Positions 7,580-16,650 of a stretch of DNA of 64,000 bases are shown in pieces. Numbering within the stretch: position 1 is the first letter of the stretch; each line of letters starts with the position of its first letter. The notes beneath the pieces were generated by a model, which ran no database searches, was not told the DNA's origin, and was given only the letters and a program-made list of their open reading frames with translations. The DNA is from Allobosea thiooxidans. GTDB taxonomy: Bacteria > Pseudomonadota > Alphaproteobacteria > Rhizobiales > Beijerinckiaceae. The stretch is taken from assembly GCF_900168195.1 (NCBI RefSeq), contig NZ_FUYX01000003.1:248001-312000 (forward strand), written 5' to 3'. Both the position numbers and the translations under genes were made by a program.

Positions 7580-8443
7580 TCAGCGCGAGAACCGGATCGG
7601 CACCGCCAGCGCGATCGAGCCGCCGCCGAGCCCGTCCGGCGGCGCCGGCACCGGGCTCGCACGGCGGATCATCGCCACCGCCTCCTCGTCCAGCGCCGAA
7701 TCGCCCGAGCCGCGGACCAGGCGCGCCGACAGCACCCGGCCGCCGCGATCGATGCTGAACGCCACCTGGACGGTACCGGGGCTGGCGCCGTTCGGGAAGC
7801 GCTTGAAGCGGTTGAGATGCGCGATCAGCGAGCCGCGCCAGCTGGCATTGGCGGCTGGCGAAGCCGCGGAGGCCCCGGCGGCCGGGGCGGCCGCGCGCGC
7901 AGCCGTCTGCGCCTGCGCGACCGGCGCCGTCGTCTGCTCGGCCTTGGGCTTGTCGGGCCTGACCGGCTTCTTGCGCTCGACGATGCGCGGTTTCGGCTTC
8001 GGCCTGGGCTTGACCTCGGGCGGCGGCGGCTTGGGCGCCTCCTTCGGCGGCGGCGTCAGCACGGCGGCGGCATCCGGCAGAGGCGGCAGCTCCGGGATCT
8101 TGATCTCCGGCTCGGGCACCGCCACGGGCTCGGGCTCCGGCGGCGGCTCGACGTCCTTCGGCGGCTCGACCGGCTCGGGCAGCGGAGGTTCCGGCTCGGG
8201 CTGCGCCTCGACCATCTCCGGTCCGGGTGCGACGTCCTGCTGCGGGGCTTCCGGCGCGACCGCGAGCGGCGCGAGCTCGATCATCACGGCGGCTGGAGGC
8301 GCGCCCATCGCCGCTTCGGCACGCTGCCAGTTGGCGATCACCCAGCCAGCCGTGCCATGGGCGCTGGCGACGACGAGCGCGGCCAGGCTCCAGCGCAGCG
8401 TCGCCGGCGCGAAGCGGGACAGCGAGGAGCGTTCCGCGCTCAT
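7580..8443 (-). CDS. tonB: TonB energy transducer
   Basis: Inner-membrane anchored protein that carries proton-motive energy from ExbB/ExbD to outer-membrane TonB-dependent receptors. The 287 aa protein has one N-terminal membrane segment (about residues 17-36), a long proline/glutamate and then proline/lysine-rich periplasmic spacer (about 60-165), and a C-terminal TonB domain (about 200-287) with WRGSLIAHLNRFKRFP, the GTVQVAFSIDRGGRV strand and the SPVPAPPDGL region. Its start overlaps the exbD stop by four bases. No TonB-dependent receptor lies in the window, so the cargo (iron chelate, haem or other) cannot be told. Confidence 0.93.
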   Translation of the reverse strand: MSAERSSLSRFAPATLRWSLAALVVASAHGTAGWVIANWQRAEAAMGAPPAAVMIELAPLAVAPEAPQQDVAPGPEMVEAQPEPEPPLPEPVEPPKDVEPPPEPEPVAVPEPEIKIPELPPLPDAAAVLTPPPKEAPKPPPPEVKPRPKPKPRIVERKKPVRPDKPKAEQTTAPVAQAQTAARAAAPAAGASAASPAANASWRGSLIAHLNRFKRFPNGASPGTVQVAFSIDRGGRVLSARLVRGSGDSALDEEAVAMIRRASPVPAPPDGLGGGSIALAVPIRFSR

Positions 8444-8889
8444 GGCTTCGGCCCTGCGGCAGCGCCCTGCCCGGTATCCTCGAGGCCGACCAGTGCGATC
8501 TTGAGATAGCCGGCATCGCGCAGCAGGTTCATCACTTCCATCAACTCGCGATAGGCCACGGTGCCGTCGGCGCGCAGGAAGACGCGCTGCTCGCGGTCGC
8601 GGTTCGTGCGCTGGTCGAGAGTGGCCTGCAGCGCCTCGCGCGGCACGGCGTCGTTGCCGAGCGCGAGCGAGAGATCGCCCTTCACGGTCAGGAAGACCGG
8701 GGTGTCGGGGCGCGGCTGCGGCTGCGCGTTCGAGACCGGCAGGTCGACGGCGACATCGACGGTCGAGAGCGGCGCCGCCACCATGAAGATGATCAGCAGG
8801 ACGAGGATGACGTCGATGAACGGCGTGACGTTGATCTCGCTGACCTCGCCGAGATCGCCGTCCTGCGGTTCCTTGAGCGAAACGGCCAT
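8440..8889 (-). CDS. exbD: ExbD proton-channel subunit
   Basis: Subunit of the ExbB-ExbD motor that energises TonB, 149 aa. It has a single membrane segment at about residues 22-42 (INVTPFIDVILVLLIIFMV) that carries the essential proton-accepting aspartate, here residue 26, equivalent to Asp25 of E. coli. The periplasmic domain follows. The start at 8889 gives MAVSLKEPQDGDLGEVSEIN; the longer frame to 9015 lies inside exbB. It starts five bases after the exbB stop and overlaps tonB by four bases, so the three genes are one operon. Confidence 0.93.
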   Translation of the reverse strand: MAVSLKEPQDGDLGEVSEINVTPFIDVILVLLIIFMVAAPLSTVDVAVDLPVSNAQPQPRPDTPVFLTVKGDLSLALGNDAVPREALQATLDQRTNRDREQRVFLRADGTVAYRELMEVMNLLRDAGYLKIALVGLEDTGQGAAAGPKP

Positions 8890-8893
8890 GATC

Positions 8894-9955
<1,062 letters not shown>

Positions 9956-10090
9956 CAATCCAGTCTTCGCTCGAGGCATGTCGCCCCGGCCGTTTCCGGC
10001 CCGGGCTTCGTCCAGATGCCGCTCTCGCCGGAGGTTGCCCCTCCACCGCACGCAGCCATGCGGGCGTTTCCGACCTCGGTCGCTTTCTCA

Positions 10091-10105
10091 TTGTAATCAT
10101 TACAA
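10091..10105. promoter_or_regulatory. Fur-superfamily-like 7-1-7 palindrome upstream of exbB
   Basis: TTGTAATCATTACAA is a perfect 7-1-7 inverted repeat and matches 10 of 14 positions of the Fur consensus TGATAAT-N-ATTATCA. It lies 136-150 bases before the exbB start. Fur, Irr and Mur/Zur-type regulators all occur in this order, and the sequence does not say which one binds. Confidence 0.55.
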
Positions 10106-10300
10106 AAAAGACCTGCAGCGATGGCGCTGCACGTGCGATACGCCTGTGCGAATCGAGGGGGCATGTCAAGGCAAACCGGCCTGCCGTCCGCGTCCTGCCG
10201 GAGCCGATCCGACGCGTGCGAGCCCGGCTCCGCCGGCACCGGCGAGCGATCTTCATAGCCGCCATTCGGAAGACGCAATGCCGCCCGAGGGGCCGTCAGC

Positions 10301-10651
10301 TCAGGGTTCCGGGCTGCGCTCGATCTCGGCCTGGAGGGCGGCCAGGTGCTCGGCGGCGGCGGCGCCTGCCGCCTGTTCCACCGCCCTGAAGCGGGTGATG
10401 AGCGCGCGGCCGAGCGGCGAGAGCGTCGCGCCGCCGCCATTGCGCCCGCCGATCTGGCGCTCGACCACCGGCTTGCCGAACAGCGTGTTCAGCTCCTCGA
10501 CCAGATCCCAGGCGCGACGATAGGACATCTGCATCGCCCGCCCGGCAGCCGAGATCGAGCCGAGCTCGGCGATGTGCTCGAGCAGCGCGATCTTGCCGGG
10601 GCCGATTCGCCCTTCCGGGTCGAGCTGGATGCGCAGGCTGAGCGAGGGCAT
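10301..10651 (-). CDS. ModE-like winged-helix DNA-binding protein without molybdate domain
   Basis: A 116 aa protein that equals only the N-terminal DNA-binding domain of the molybdate regulator ModE. The helix-turn-helix is about residues 20-75 (ALLEHIAELGSISAAGRAM, then MSYRRAWDLVEELN), followed by the ModE-type wing with GGRNGGGATLSPLG. No molybdate-binding MOP repeats follow. The start at 10651 has GAGGG five bases upstream. It begins seven bases after the stop of msrC on the same strand, so the two are probably one operon. Target genes are unknown, and regulation by molybdate is not implied. Confidence 0.85.
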   Translation of the reverse strand: MPSLSLRIQLDPEGRIGPGKIALLEHIAELGSISAAGRAMQMSYRRAWDLVEELNTLFGKPVVERQIGGRNGGGATLSPLGRALITRFRAVEQAAGAAAAEHLAALQAEIERSPEP

Positions 10652-10658
10652 GGCGCCC

Positions 10659-11177
10659 TCAGGAGGCGGCGGCCAGCCCGGCGTCGGCCGTCTCGCCACA
10701 GGCTGCCAGATAGATCGCCGCAATCCGCTCGATGCCGGCCTGGTCGGCCGCGTCGAAGCGCGCTGGCGAGGGGCTGTCGAGGTCGATCACCCCGATCGCG
10801 CCGCGGCGCCCGATCAACGGCACCACCAGCTCGGAGCGGGAGGCGGAATCGCAGGCGATATGGCCGGGAAAGGCATGGACGTCCTCGACCAGGACCGAGG
10901 CGCCGCGCGCCACGGCCGTGCCGCAGACGCCTTTGCCGACCGGGATGCGGACGCAGGCCGGCTTGCCCTGGAACGGGCCCAGCACCAGCTCGCCGCCGCG
11001 CATCATGTAGAAGCCCGCCCAGTTCAGATCGGGCATCATCTGGAACAGCAGGGCCGAGGTGTTGGCCGCATTGGCGACGGGGTCGCTCTCACCGGCGAGC
11101 AAAGCCGCAAGCTGCTCCGCGAGCTGCCGGTAGAACTCGGCCTTGTCGCTGCTGTCGATGCCGCGCGCCTCGAACAT
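10659..11177 (-). CDS. msrC: Free methionine-(R)-sulfoxide reductase (GAF domain)
   Basis: Cytoplasmic GAF-domain enzyme that reduces free methionine-R-sulfoxide, 172 aa. The three cysteines that define the fRMsr family are in place: KPACVRIP, GKGVCGTA and HIACDSASRSE, together with the active-site acidic residues around EDVHAFPGH. The start at 11177 gives MFEARGIDSSDKAEFYRQL. Thirty bases separate it from the divergent NUDIX gene. It is followed closely by the ModE-like gene. Confidence 0.93.
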   Translation of the reverse strand: MFEARGIDSSDKAEFYRQLAEQLAALLAGESDPVANAANTSALLFQMMPDLNWAGFYMMRGGELVLGPFQGKPACVRIPVGKGVCGTAVARGASVLVEDVHAFPGHIACDSASRSELVVPLIGRRGAIGVIDLDSPSPARFDAADQAGIERIAAIYLAACGETADAGLAAAS

Positions 11178-11207
11178 GATCCCGCGCCTCGCCCATAGTC
11201 TCGATCG

Positions 11208-11750
11208 ATGAACCGCCCGTCTCCTAGCACCATCGGGCCGGCCGCGCCATCGCGCCCCCTTCCGGAGCGGGACCGCCCGTGCAAACTCGTGCCGACGCAT
11301 CAGGACAGGGAATCGGCCTTGATCGAGGGTTCCGGTCGGATCCGCATCGCCACCGCGCTGCTGACCGATACGCGCAAGCGCATGCTGCTGGTGAGGAAGC
11401 GCGGGACGCTCGCCTTCATGCAGCCGGGCGGCAAGATCGAAGCCGGCGAAGAGCCGGCCGAGGCGCTGCTGCGCGAGCTGCGGGAGGAGCTCAACCTCTT
11501 CGCGAGCCCCGAGGCGCTGCGCTATCGCGGCCGCTTCGCCGCGCCCGCCGCCAACGAGCCCGGTTTCATCGTCGAGGCCGATGTCTTCCTGCTCGCCATC
11601 GCGACGGAACCAGAGCCCGCCGCCGAGATCGCCGAGTTGCACTGGCTCGAGCCGGGCCGCGATGCGCCCGTGCCCGTCGCCCCGCTGACACGGGACCATG
11701 TCATGCCGCTCTGGCGGCGCGAAGCCGCGGAGATCGTGCAGGATGACTGA
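11208..11750 (+). CDS. NUDIX hydrolase
   Basis: A 180 aa pyrophosphohydrolase. The NUDIX box is nearly canonical: GGKIEAGEEPAEALLRELRE with EEL following (about residues 75-97), though the usual glycine near its end is asparagine. An RKRGTLAFMQPGG strand precedes it. Substrates of NUDIX proteins (oxidised nucleotides, ADP-ribose, dinucleotides) cannot be inferred from the box alone. The first 40 residues are not part of the fold and the true start may be internal. The stop overlaps the start of the methyltransferase gene, so the two are translationally coupled. Confidence 0.88.
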   Translation: MNRPSPSTIGPAAPSRPLPERDRPCKLVPTHQDRESALIEGSGRIRIATALLTDTRKRMLLVRKRGTLAFMQPGGKIEAGEEPAEALLRELREELNLFASPEALRYRGRFAAPAANEPGFIVEADVFLLAIATEPEPAAEIAELHWLEPGRDAPVPVAPLTRDHVMPLWRREAAEIVQDD

Positions 11751-12540
11751 GACAGGACCAGCCGTGACCGGCCGCCGCGCCGATGGCAGCGCCGGCGACG
11801 CCGATTACGGCCGGATCGGCCAGGGCTATGCCGCCTACCGGCAGCCGGAGCCGGCCATCGCCGCGCTGATCGAGGCCGCGCTCGGTCCCGCCGGCAGCAT
11901 CCTCAATGTCGGCGCCGGCGCGGGCTCCTACGAACCGCGCGGCCGCGCCGTCACGGCGGTCGAGCCCTCGGCCTCGATGCGCGGGCAGCGCCCGGCCGAG
12001 CTCTCCGCCGCGATCGACGCGACGGCGGAGGCCCTGCCCTTCGCCGATCGCTCCTTCGACGCCGGCATGGCGACCTTCACCGTGCATCAGTGGCGCGACC
12101 TCGAGGCCGGTCTCCGCGAAATGCGGCGGGTGACGCGCGGGCCGGTCGTGATCCTGTCCTGCGATCCGCAGCTGGTGCAGGACTTCTGGCTCAACGACTA
12201 TGCGCCGGAGGTGCTGGCGACCGAGGCGCGGCGCTACCCTTCGCTGGCGCATCTCGGCGCGGAGCTCGGCGGCTCGGTCGAGATCAAGGCCGTGCCGATC
12301 CCCCTCGCCTGCCGGGACGGCTTCAACGAAGCCTATTATGGGCGGCCGGAATGCCTGCTCGACGCGGGCGCGCGCGCAGCCTGCTCGGCCTGGAGCTTCG
12401 TCGGCGAGGACGAGAACGCGGCTTCGCTCGACAGGCTGCGGCGCGATCTCGAATCCGGCGACTGGGATGCCCGCCACGGGGCGCTGCGCCGCCAGCCGCA
12501 TTATGCGGGATCGCTGAGCCTCCTCGTCGCCCGGCCCTGA
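11743..12540 (+). CDS. Class I SAM-dependent methyltransferase
   Basis: A 265 aa methyltransferase of the UbiE/Methyltransf_11 type. The SAM-binding glycine motif is SILNVGAGAGSYEP (about residue 50), the motif II acidic region is VTAVEPSASM, and ALPFADRSFDAGMATFTVHQW matches the motif preceding the substrate pocket. The start at 11743 lies inside the end of the NUDIX gene (ATGACTGA), so translation is coupled. Substrate unknown. A strong hairpin terminator follows at 12548. Confidence 0.88.
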   Translation: MTETGPAVTGRRADGSAGDADYGRIGQGYAAYRQPEPAIAALIEAALGPAGSILNVGAGAGSYEPRGRAVTAVEPSASMRGQRPAELSAAIDATAEALPFADRSFDAGMATFTVHQWRDLEAGLREMRRVTRGPVVILSCDPQLVQDFWLNDYAPEVLATEARRYPSLAHLGAELGGSVEIKAVPIPLACRDGFNEAYYGRPECLLDAGARAACSAWSFVGEDENAASLDRLRRDLESGDWDARHGALRRQPHYAGSLSLLVARP

Positions 12541-12547
12541 ACGGCAA

Positions 12548-12580
12548 GAGGGCCGGTTCTTGCCGAACCGGCCCTCTCTC
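12548..12580. terminator. Hairpin terminator between convergent methyltransferase and ssb
   Basis: A perfect 12-base stem (GAGGGCCGGTTC against GAACCGGCCCTC, loop TTGCC) eight bases after the methyltransferase stop and followed by TCTCTTGT. It stands between convergent genes and may act in both directions, though the T-tracts are weak. Confidence 0.75.
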
Positions 12581-12612
12581 TTGTCCTTCCGCGCCGGCCC
12601 GAAGCCGCGGGC

Positions 12613-13149
12613 CTAGAACGGGATGTCGTCGTCGAGATGGCTCGAGGAGGAGCGGCCACCGCCCCCGCCGCCCGAGGACATGGCAGGCTGGCGTGATCCG
12701 CCGCCCCCGCCCATCGCGCTGGAGCGCCCGAAGGAGCCGCCCGAGCGGTCCTCCATCGAGCCGCCGCCGCCCTCGCCATATTCGTCGGAGCCGCCCTGGC
12801 GGCTGTCGAGGATGGTGAGCTCGCCGCGGAAACGCTGCAGGACGATCTCGGTCGTATATTTCTCGACGCCGGACTGATCCTGCCATTTGCGGGTCTGGAG
12901 CTGGCCCTCGATGTAAACCTTCGAGCCCTTCCTCAGATACTGCTCGGCGACCTTCGCGAGATTCTCGTTGAAGATCACGACCGAGTGCCACTCGGTGCGC
13001 TCCTTGCGCTCGCCGGACTGCTTGTCACGCCAGGTTTCCGAGGTCGCGATGCGCAGATTGACGACGGGCTCACCGCTGCCCAGGCGACGCACCTCGGGAT
13101 CGCGCCCGAGATTGCCGACCAGGATGACCTTGTTGACGCTGCCAGCCAT
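12613..13149 (-). CDS. ssb: Single-stranded DNA-binding protein
   Basis: Essential ssDNA-binding protein for replication, recombination and repair, 178 aa. The OB fold spans residues 1-110 and starts with the typical [21 protein letters not shown] glycine/serine-rich flexible linker follows, and the protein ends in the acidic tip DDDIPF that recruits repair partners. A GTG four codons upstream is also in frame, but the ATG at 13149 gives the family N-terminus. An alphaproteobacterial LexA box lies 90-104 bases upstream, so expression is probably SOS-inducible. Confidence 0.96.
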   Translation of the reverse strand: MAGSVNKVILVGNLGRDPEVRRLGSGEPVVNLRIATSETWRDKQSGERKERTEWHSVVIFNENLAKVAEQYLRKGSKVYIEGQLQTRKWQDQSGVEKYTTEIVLQRFRGELTILDSRQGGSDEYGEGGGGSMEDRSGGSFGRSSAMGGGGGSRQPAMSSGGGGGGRSSSSHLDDDIPF

Positions 13150-13238
13150 GACAGGCTCCACTTCCTGCGCACTAATACAAAACCCGGCCGAGCGACCGGA
13201 GCCGAACCCTATCGGCGGATCATCGCATTATCAACGAT

Positions 13239-13253
13239 GTTCTCTTTTTGTTC
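13239..13253. promoter_or_regulatory. LexA/SOS box upstream of ssb
   Basis: GTTC-TCTTTTT-GTTC is an exact match to the alphaproteobacterial SOS box, the direct repeat GTTC-N7-GTTC. It lies 90-104 bases before the ssb start. I looked for the same box in front of uvrA (26216-26401) and did not see one. Confidence 0.75.
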
Positions 13254-13347
13254 AAGTCGCTCGAGCCGACTTTTCCCCGGATATCGTCGGATCGTCGCGG
13301 GCGCGTGAGCGGCCCCGCCGAAGCGGAGCCGCGTCGCGCGGGCGCCG

Positions 13348-13920
13348 TCAGCCGCGGCCGTTCCGGGCGAAAGCCCGCAGCGTCGCAGCCGCCAGGGCCG
13401 ATTTCAGCGCCGCGCCGAGCAGGAACGGCGTGACGCCGACCGCGACGGCCTTGGGCAGGCCGATCAGCACCGAAAGCCAGGCCGCCCCGCCCAGCAGGCA
13501 CAGGGCGTTGCCGGCGAGCATCGCAACCAGGGCGAGCCCCGGACGGCTGCCGTTCCAGCCGCGCTCGGCGAGCCAGCCGGTCAGCGCCGCGGCCAGCGGG
13601 AAGACGAGCAGATAGCCGCCGGTCGGGCCGGCGAAATAGGCGGCCCCACCGACGGCGCCGGCGAAGACCGGCAGCCCGATGGCGCCCTGCAGCAGCCAGG
13701 CGACCACGGTGGCGGCACCGAGGCGCCAGCCATAGAGCGCGCCGACGAGCGTGACCGCGAAGGTCTGCATCGTCATCGGCACGGGCAGCATCGGCACCTT
13801 GATCTGGGAAGACAGCGCCAGCAGCAGGCTGCCGATGACCACAGCCGCGGCCTGCCAGGCCAGCGAACGGCCCTGGGGGCGCAGCGGGCTGAAGACGCGA
13901 TCGAGGGCAAGGTCGCTCAT
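13348..13920 (-). CDS. bioY: Biotin transporter BioY
   Basis: Substrate-specific membrane component of a biotin ECF-type importer, 190 aa with about six membrane helices. Family features are KVPMLPVPMTMQTFAVTLVG near residue 42 and the FAGPTGGYLLVFPLAA motif near residue 95. Rhizobial BioY can work alone or with BioM/BioN, which are not in this window. A BioR box TTATCTATAA lies 18-27 bases upstream of the start, so the gene should be repressed by BioR; the likely bioR gene is at 25289-25957 in the same window. Confidence 0.95.
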   Translation of the reverse strand: MSDLALDRVFSPLRPQGRSLAWQAAAVVIGSLLLALSSQIKVPMLPVPMTMQTFAVTLVGALYGWRLGAATVVAWLLQGAIGLPVFAGAVGGAAYFAGPTGGYLLVFPLAAALTGWLAERGWNGSRPGLALVAMLAGNALCLLGGAAWLSVLIGLPKAVAVGVTPFLLGAALKSALAAATLRAFARNGRG

Positions 13921-13937
13921 GATACCTCCTGAGAGAA

Positions 13938-13947
13938 TTATCTATAA
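13938..13947. promoter_or_regulatory. BioR operator upstream of bioY
   Basis: TTATCTATAA, an exact match to the published BioR consensus TTATMKATAA of alphaproteobacteria, 18-27 bases before the bioY start. Confidence 0.85.
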
Positions 13948-14130
13948 TTAGATCATTCGATCTACAACGCAGCCGTAACCAAGCGCGAGAGCGATGGCAA
14001 GAGACGGGGCGAGAGCGATGGTCGGGTTCCCGCCGGCTTCGCCCCGAGACGGCTTCGCACCCGTGCCCGCACCGCCGGGACTGGGCGCGCGTCATTGGGA
14101 AAGCGCCAAAGCCGGGACGCGCAGACGCCA

Positions 14131-14154
14131 ACGGCCCGCGCTTCGGCGGGCCGT
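14131..14154. terminator. GC-rich hairpin downstream of the AapJ-like gene
   Basis: A nine-base stem ACGGCCCGC / GCGGGCCGT with loop GCTTCG, between the stop of the AapJ-like gene and the bioY promoter region. There is no T-run on either strand, so it is only a possible terminator. I see nothing else in 13948-14227. Confidence 0.4.
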
Positions 14155-14227
14155 CGGTCTTCATCATGCGCGTTTCAGAGCGGCGCTGCGGCCGGCTTGA
14201 TCCATGGACCGCCGGCGGCAGCCGGTA

Positions 14228-15259
14228 TCAGCGCAGCGGCGGGGCGTAGAGCACGCCGCCCATGTTCCAGAGCTGGTTGAGGCCGCGCGGGATGCCGAGC
14301 TTGGCCTGTGCGCCGAGGTTGCGCTCATAGATCTCGGCATAGTTGCCGGTCGCCTTGACGGCGCGGATCGCCCAGTCGTCGGAGAGGCCGAGCGCCTTGC
14401 CGAAACCGCCCTCCGCGCCGGTGAAGCGCCGGACCTCGGGCTTCTGCGACTTCATCGCCTGGTCGACATCGGCGACGGCGATGCCGAGCTCCTCGGCATT
14501 GATCAGCGCGAAATTGACCCATTTCACCACGGTGAACCAGGGAAAGTCGTCGCTGCGCACGACCGGCCCCAGCGGCTCCTTCGAGATCACGTCGGGCAGG
14601 ACCACGGCCTCGGCCGGCTTGGCGAGCTTCTGCTTCTCGCCGTGCAGAGCGGACTGGTCGCGGGTCAGCACGTCGCACTGCCCGGACTGGAAGGCGGCGA
14701 GCGCTTCGGCAGCACCCGGAAAGGCCTTCTCCTCATAGGTCATCGAATTGGCCTTGAAGAAGTCGGCGAGGTTGAGCTGCGTCGTCGTGCCGGCCTCGAC
14801 GCAGATCTTCGCCTTGTCCAGCGACAGCGCCCCGTCGACGCCGAGCGAGCGCTTGGCCAGGAAACCCTGGCCGTCGTGATAGCTGATGCCGGCGAAGGCG
14901 AGGCCGAGCTCCGCCTCGCGCCCCAGCGTCCAGGTCGAGTTGCGCGCGAGCAGGTCGACCTTGCCGCTCTTCAGCGCGTCGAAGCGCTCGCCGGCCGAGA
15001 GCGGCGTGAAGGCGACCTTGGTCGCGTCGCCGAGGACGGCGGCCGCGACGGCACGGCAGAAATCGACATCGAAGCCGCTCCACTTGCCGTCGGCGTCCTT
15101 CTCCGAAAAGCCGGACACGCCCTCGCTGACGCCACATTGCAGCGTGCCGCGCTGCTTCACCGAATCGAGGGTTCCGGCAGCGGCCGGCGTCGCCACGGCC
15201 AGGGCAGCGATGACGCCGAGGCCGAGGCCCTGGGCGCGAATCCGTCGGGTCTTCGACAT
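14228..15259 (-). CDS. aapJ: General L-amino acid ABC transporter binding protein (AapJ-like)
   Basis: Periplasmic binding protein for polar amino acids (SBP_bac_3 fold), 343 aa, matching AapJ in length. A signal peptide runs to about residue 28 (ATPAAAG). Diagnostic stretches are VKQRGTLQCGVSEGVSGFS, the GFDVDFCRAVAAAVLGD region and LARNSTWTLGRE. The start at 15259 has AAGGAA twelve bases upstream. The permease and ATPase genes aapQMP that normally follow are absent here: the flanking genes are bioY and an L,D-transpeptidase. It is therefore an orphan binding protein that presumably serves a permease elsewhere. Confidence 0.88.
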   Translation of the reverse strand: MSKTRRIRAQGLGLGVIAALAVATPAAAGTLDSVKQRGTLQCGVSEGVSGFSEKDADGKWSGFDVDFCRAVAAAVLGDATKVAFTPLSAGERFDALKSGKVDLLARNSTWTLGREAELGLAFAGISYHDGQGFLAKRSLGVDGALSLDKAKICVEAGTTTQLNLADFFKANSMTYEEKAFPGAAEALAAFQSGQCDVLTRDQSALHGEKQKLAKPAEAVVLPDVISKEPLGPVVRSDDFPWFTVVKWVNFALINAEELGIAVADVDQAMKSQKPEVRRFTGAEGGFGKALGLSDDWAIRAVKATGNYAEIYERNLGAQAKLGIPRGLNQLWNMGGVLYAPPLR

Positions 15260-15297
15260 GGCTCTCTGTTCCTTTCGAAGCGCGTCAGCGCGGCACG

Positions 15298-15924
15298 TCA
15301 CAGCGTGGCCTTGTGGCGGATGATCACCTTGGTCCCGACGGGGACGCGGTCAAAAAGATCGACGATGTCGCCATTGGCGAGGCGGAAACAGCCCGAGGAG
15401 ATGGCCTGGCCGATCGTCTCCGGCTGGTTGGTGCCGTGGATGCGGAACACGGTCGAGCCGAGATAGAGGGCGCGCGCGCCCATCGGGTTGCCGGGGCCGC
15501 CGGCCATGAAGCGCGGCAGATAGGGCTGGCGCTGCAGCATCTCCGGCGGCGGGCGCCAATCCGGCCACTCGGCCTTGCGGCTGACCTGGACCTGGCCGGA
15601 CCAGGTGAAGCCCTCGCGGCCGACGCCGATGCCGTAGCGCAGCGCCCGGCCATTGCCCTGGACCACGTAGAGGAAGCGCTCGCCCGAATGGATCACCACC
15701 GTGCCGGGGGCCTCGTTGGAGCGGAACAGCACCATCTGGCGGGCATAGGGCCCGTCGGTGATGCTGACCTCCTCGGTCGAGACGCGGCCCGGCTCGTCAC
15801 CGATATCCATCGTCTCCTGCATCGCGGCAGGCGGGCGCGGCTGCGCCGCGGCCGGGGAACCCCAGGCCGCCAACACCATCGCACCCGCCACAGCCAGCGG
15901 ACCCCAAACGCAGTCTCGACGCAT
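15298..15924 (-). CDS. L,D-transpeptidase (YkuD domain)
   Basis: Periplasmic cell-wall enzyme that forms 3-3 crosslinks or attaches proteins to peptidoglycan, 208 aa. A signal peptide ends at SPAAAQ (about residue 28). The YkuD catalytic motif is present as IHGTNQPETIGQAISSGCFR with the nucleophile cysteine in SSGCFRL and the preceding histidine in HGTN. The domain fills residues about 75-205. The gene follows the small lipoprotein gene on the same strand (14 bases apart) and precedes aapJ. Confidence 0.93.
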   Translation of the reverse strand: MRRDCVWGPLAVAGAMVLAAWGSPAAAQPRPPAAMQETMDIGDEPGRVSTEEVSITDGPYARQMVLFRSNEAPGTVVIHSGERFLYVVQGNGRALRYGIGVGREGFTWSGQVQVSRKAEWPDWRPPPEMLQRQPYLPRFMAGGPGNPMGARALYLGSTVFRIHGTNQPETIGQAISSGCFRLANGDIVDLFDRVPVGTKVIIRHKATL

Positions 15925-15938
15925 CCGATTACTCCCGA

Positions 15939-16478
15939 TCAGCCGCAGCGGACGAAGATGAAGGTGCCATAGCGGCGGTGAGCATCCGGATCGACGAAGC
16001 GCATCACCAGCATCGACTTGGTCGCCGAGATGATCTCGCGATCCTGCGGGTCGCCGGCCGGCGCCTCGAAGCCGAGATAGGCCTTGTTGCCCGGCCCCGC
16101 CTTGAGGCGCAGCTCGTAGAGCTTGGGATCATCCGCGACATGCATCATGACGCCGTCGCTCGGCCCCTTCGCCACGACATAGGGCTGCTTGCATTGCGAC
16201 CGGGCCTCGGCCTCGGTCCGCTTGCGGTCCTTGTCGTTGTGGAAGGAAGCGACGCCCCAGCGGCCGACGACCATATCGAGGCTGACATTGCTGGGCGCGG
16301 TGATCGCAACGGTCGACGGCCGTGCCTCCTGCGCGCTGTCGGAGGCGCAGCCCGCCAGGAGCAGGCCCGCCAGCACCGGGATGGCTGCGAATTTCGCCCA
16401 GGACGAAACCACGCCATGGGCGCCCCCTCGCGCCCGACCGAAACTGTCGTCGCTGCTTCCGCTTGGTGGAAAATCCAT
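15939..16478 (-). CDS. Lipoprotein, AprI/Inh-like size, function unknown
   Basis: A 179 aa predicted lipoprotein. The N-terminal 26 residues are cytoplasmic-type and polar, then a hydrophobic segment (FAAIPVLAGLLLAGC) ends in a clear lipobox LAGC. The mature part has VSLDMVVGRWGVASFHNDKD and two cysteines (SQCKQPYV, FVRCG). I chose 16478 because of the purine-rich GGGAGCAGGGGG before it; the frame extends to 16559. The unusually long n-region suggests that an even later start is possible. Probably cotranscribed with the L,D-transpeptidase gene 14 bases downstream, which hints at a cell-envelope role (inference). Confidence 0.7.
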   Translation of the reverse strand: MDFPPSGSSDDSFGRARGGAHGVVSSWAKFAAIPVLAGLLLAGCASDSAQEARPSTVAITAPSNVSLDMVVGRWGVASFHNDKDRKRTEAEARSQCKQPYVVAKGPSDGVMMHVADDPKLYELRLKAGPGNKAYLGFEAPAGDPQDREIISATKSMLVMRFVDPDAHRRYGTFIFVRCG

Positions 16479-16650
16479 GATGCCCCCTGCTCCCTCATCG
16501 CAAGAAGTGATCCGGCCACCGGCATGCATGTTGCCGTTCAGCGACCGCCGCTTCGCCATTAAGATTCATTTCTCCCCGAAAGGAAACGGGGAAGTCGCAT
16601 GCCCGCCTCCCATCTTCGAGTCAGGAACGGTTTCGCCGCCCGCGCCGGCG

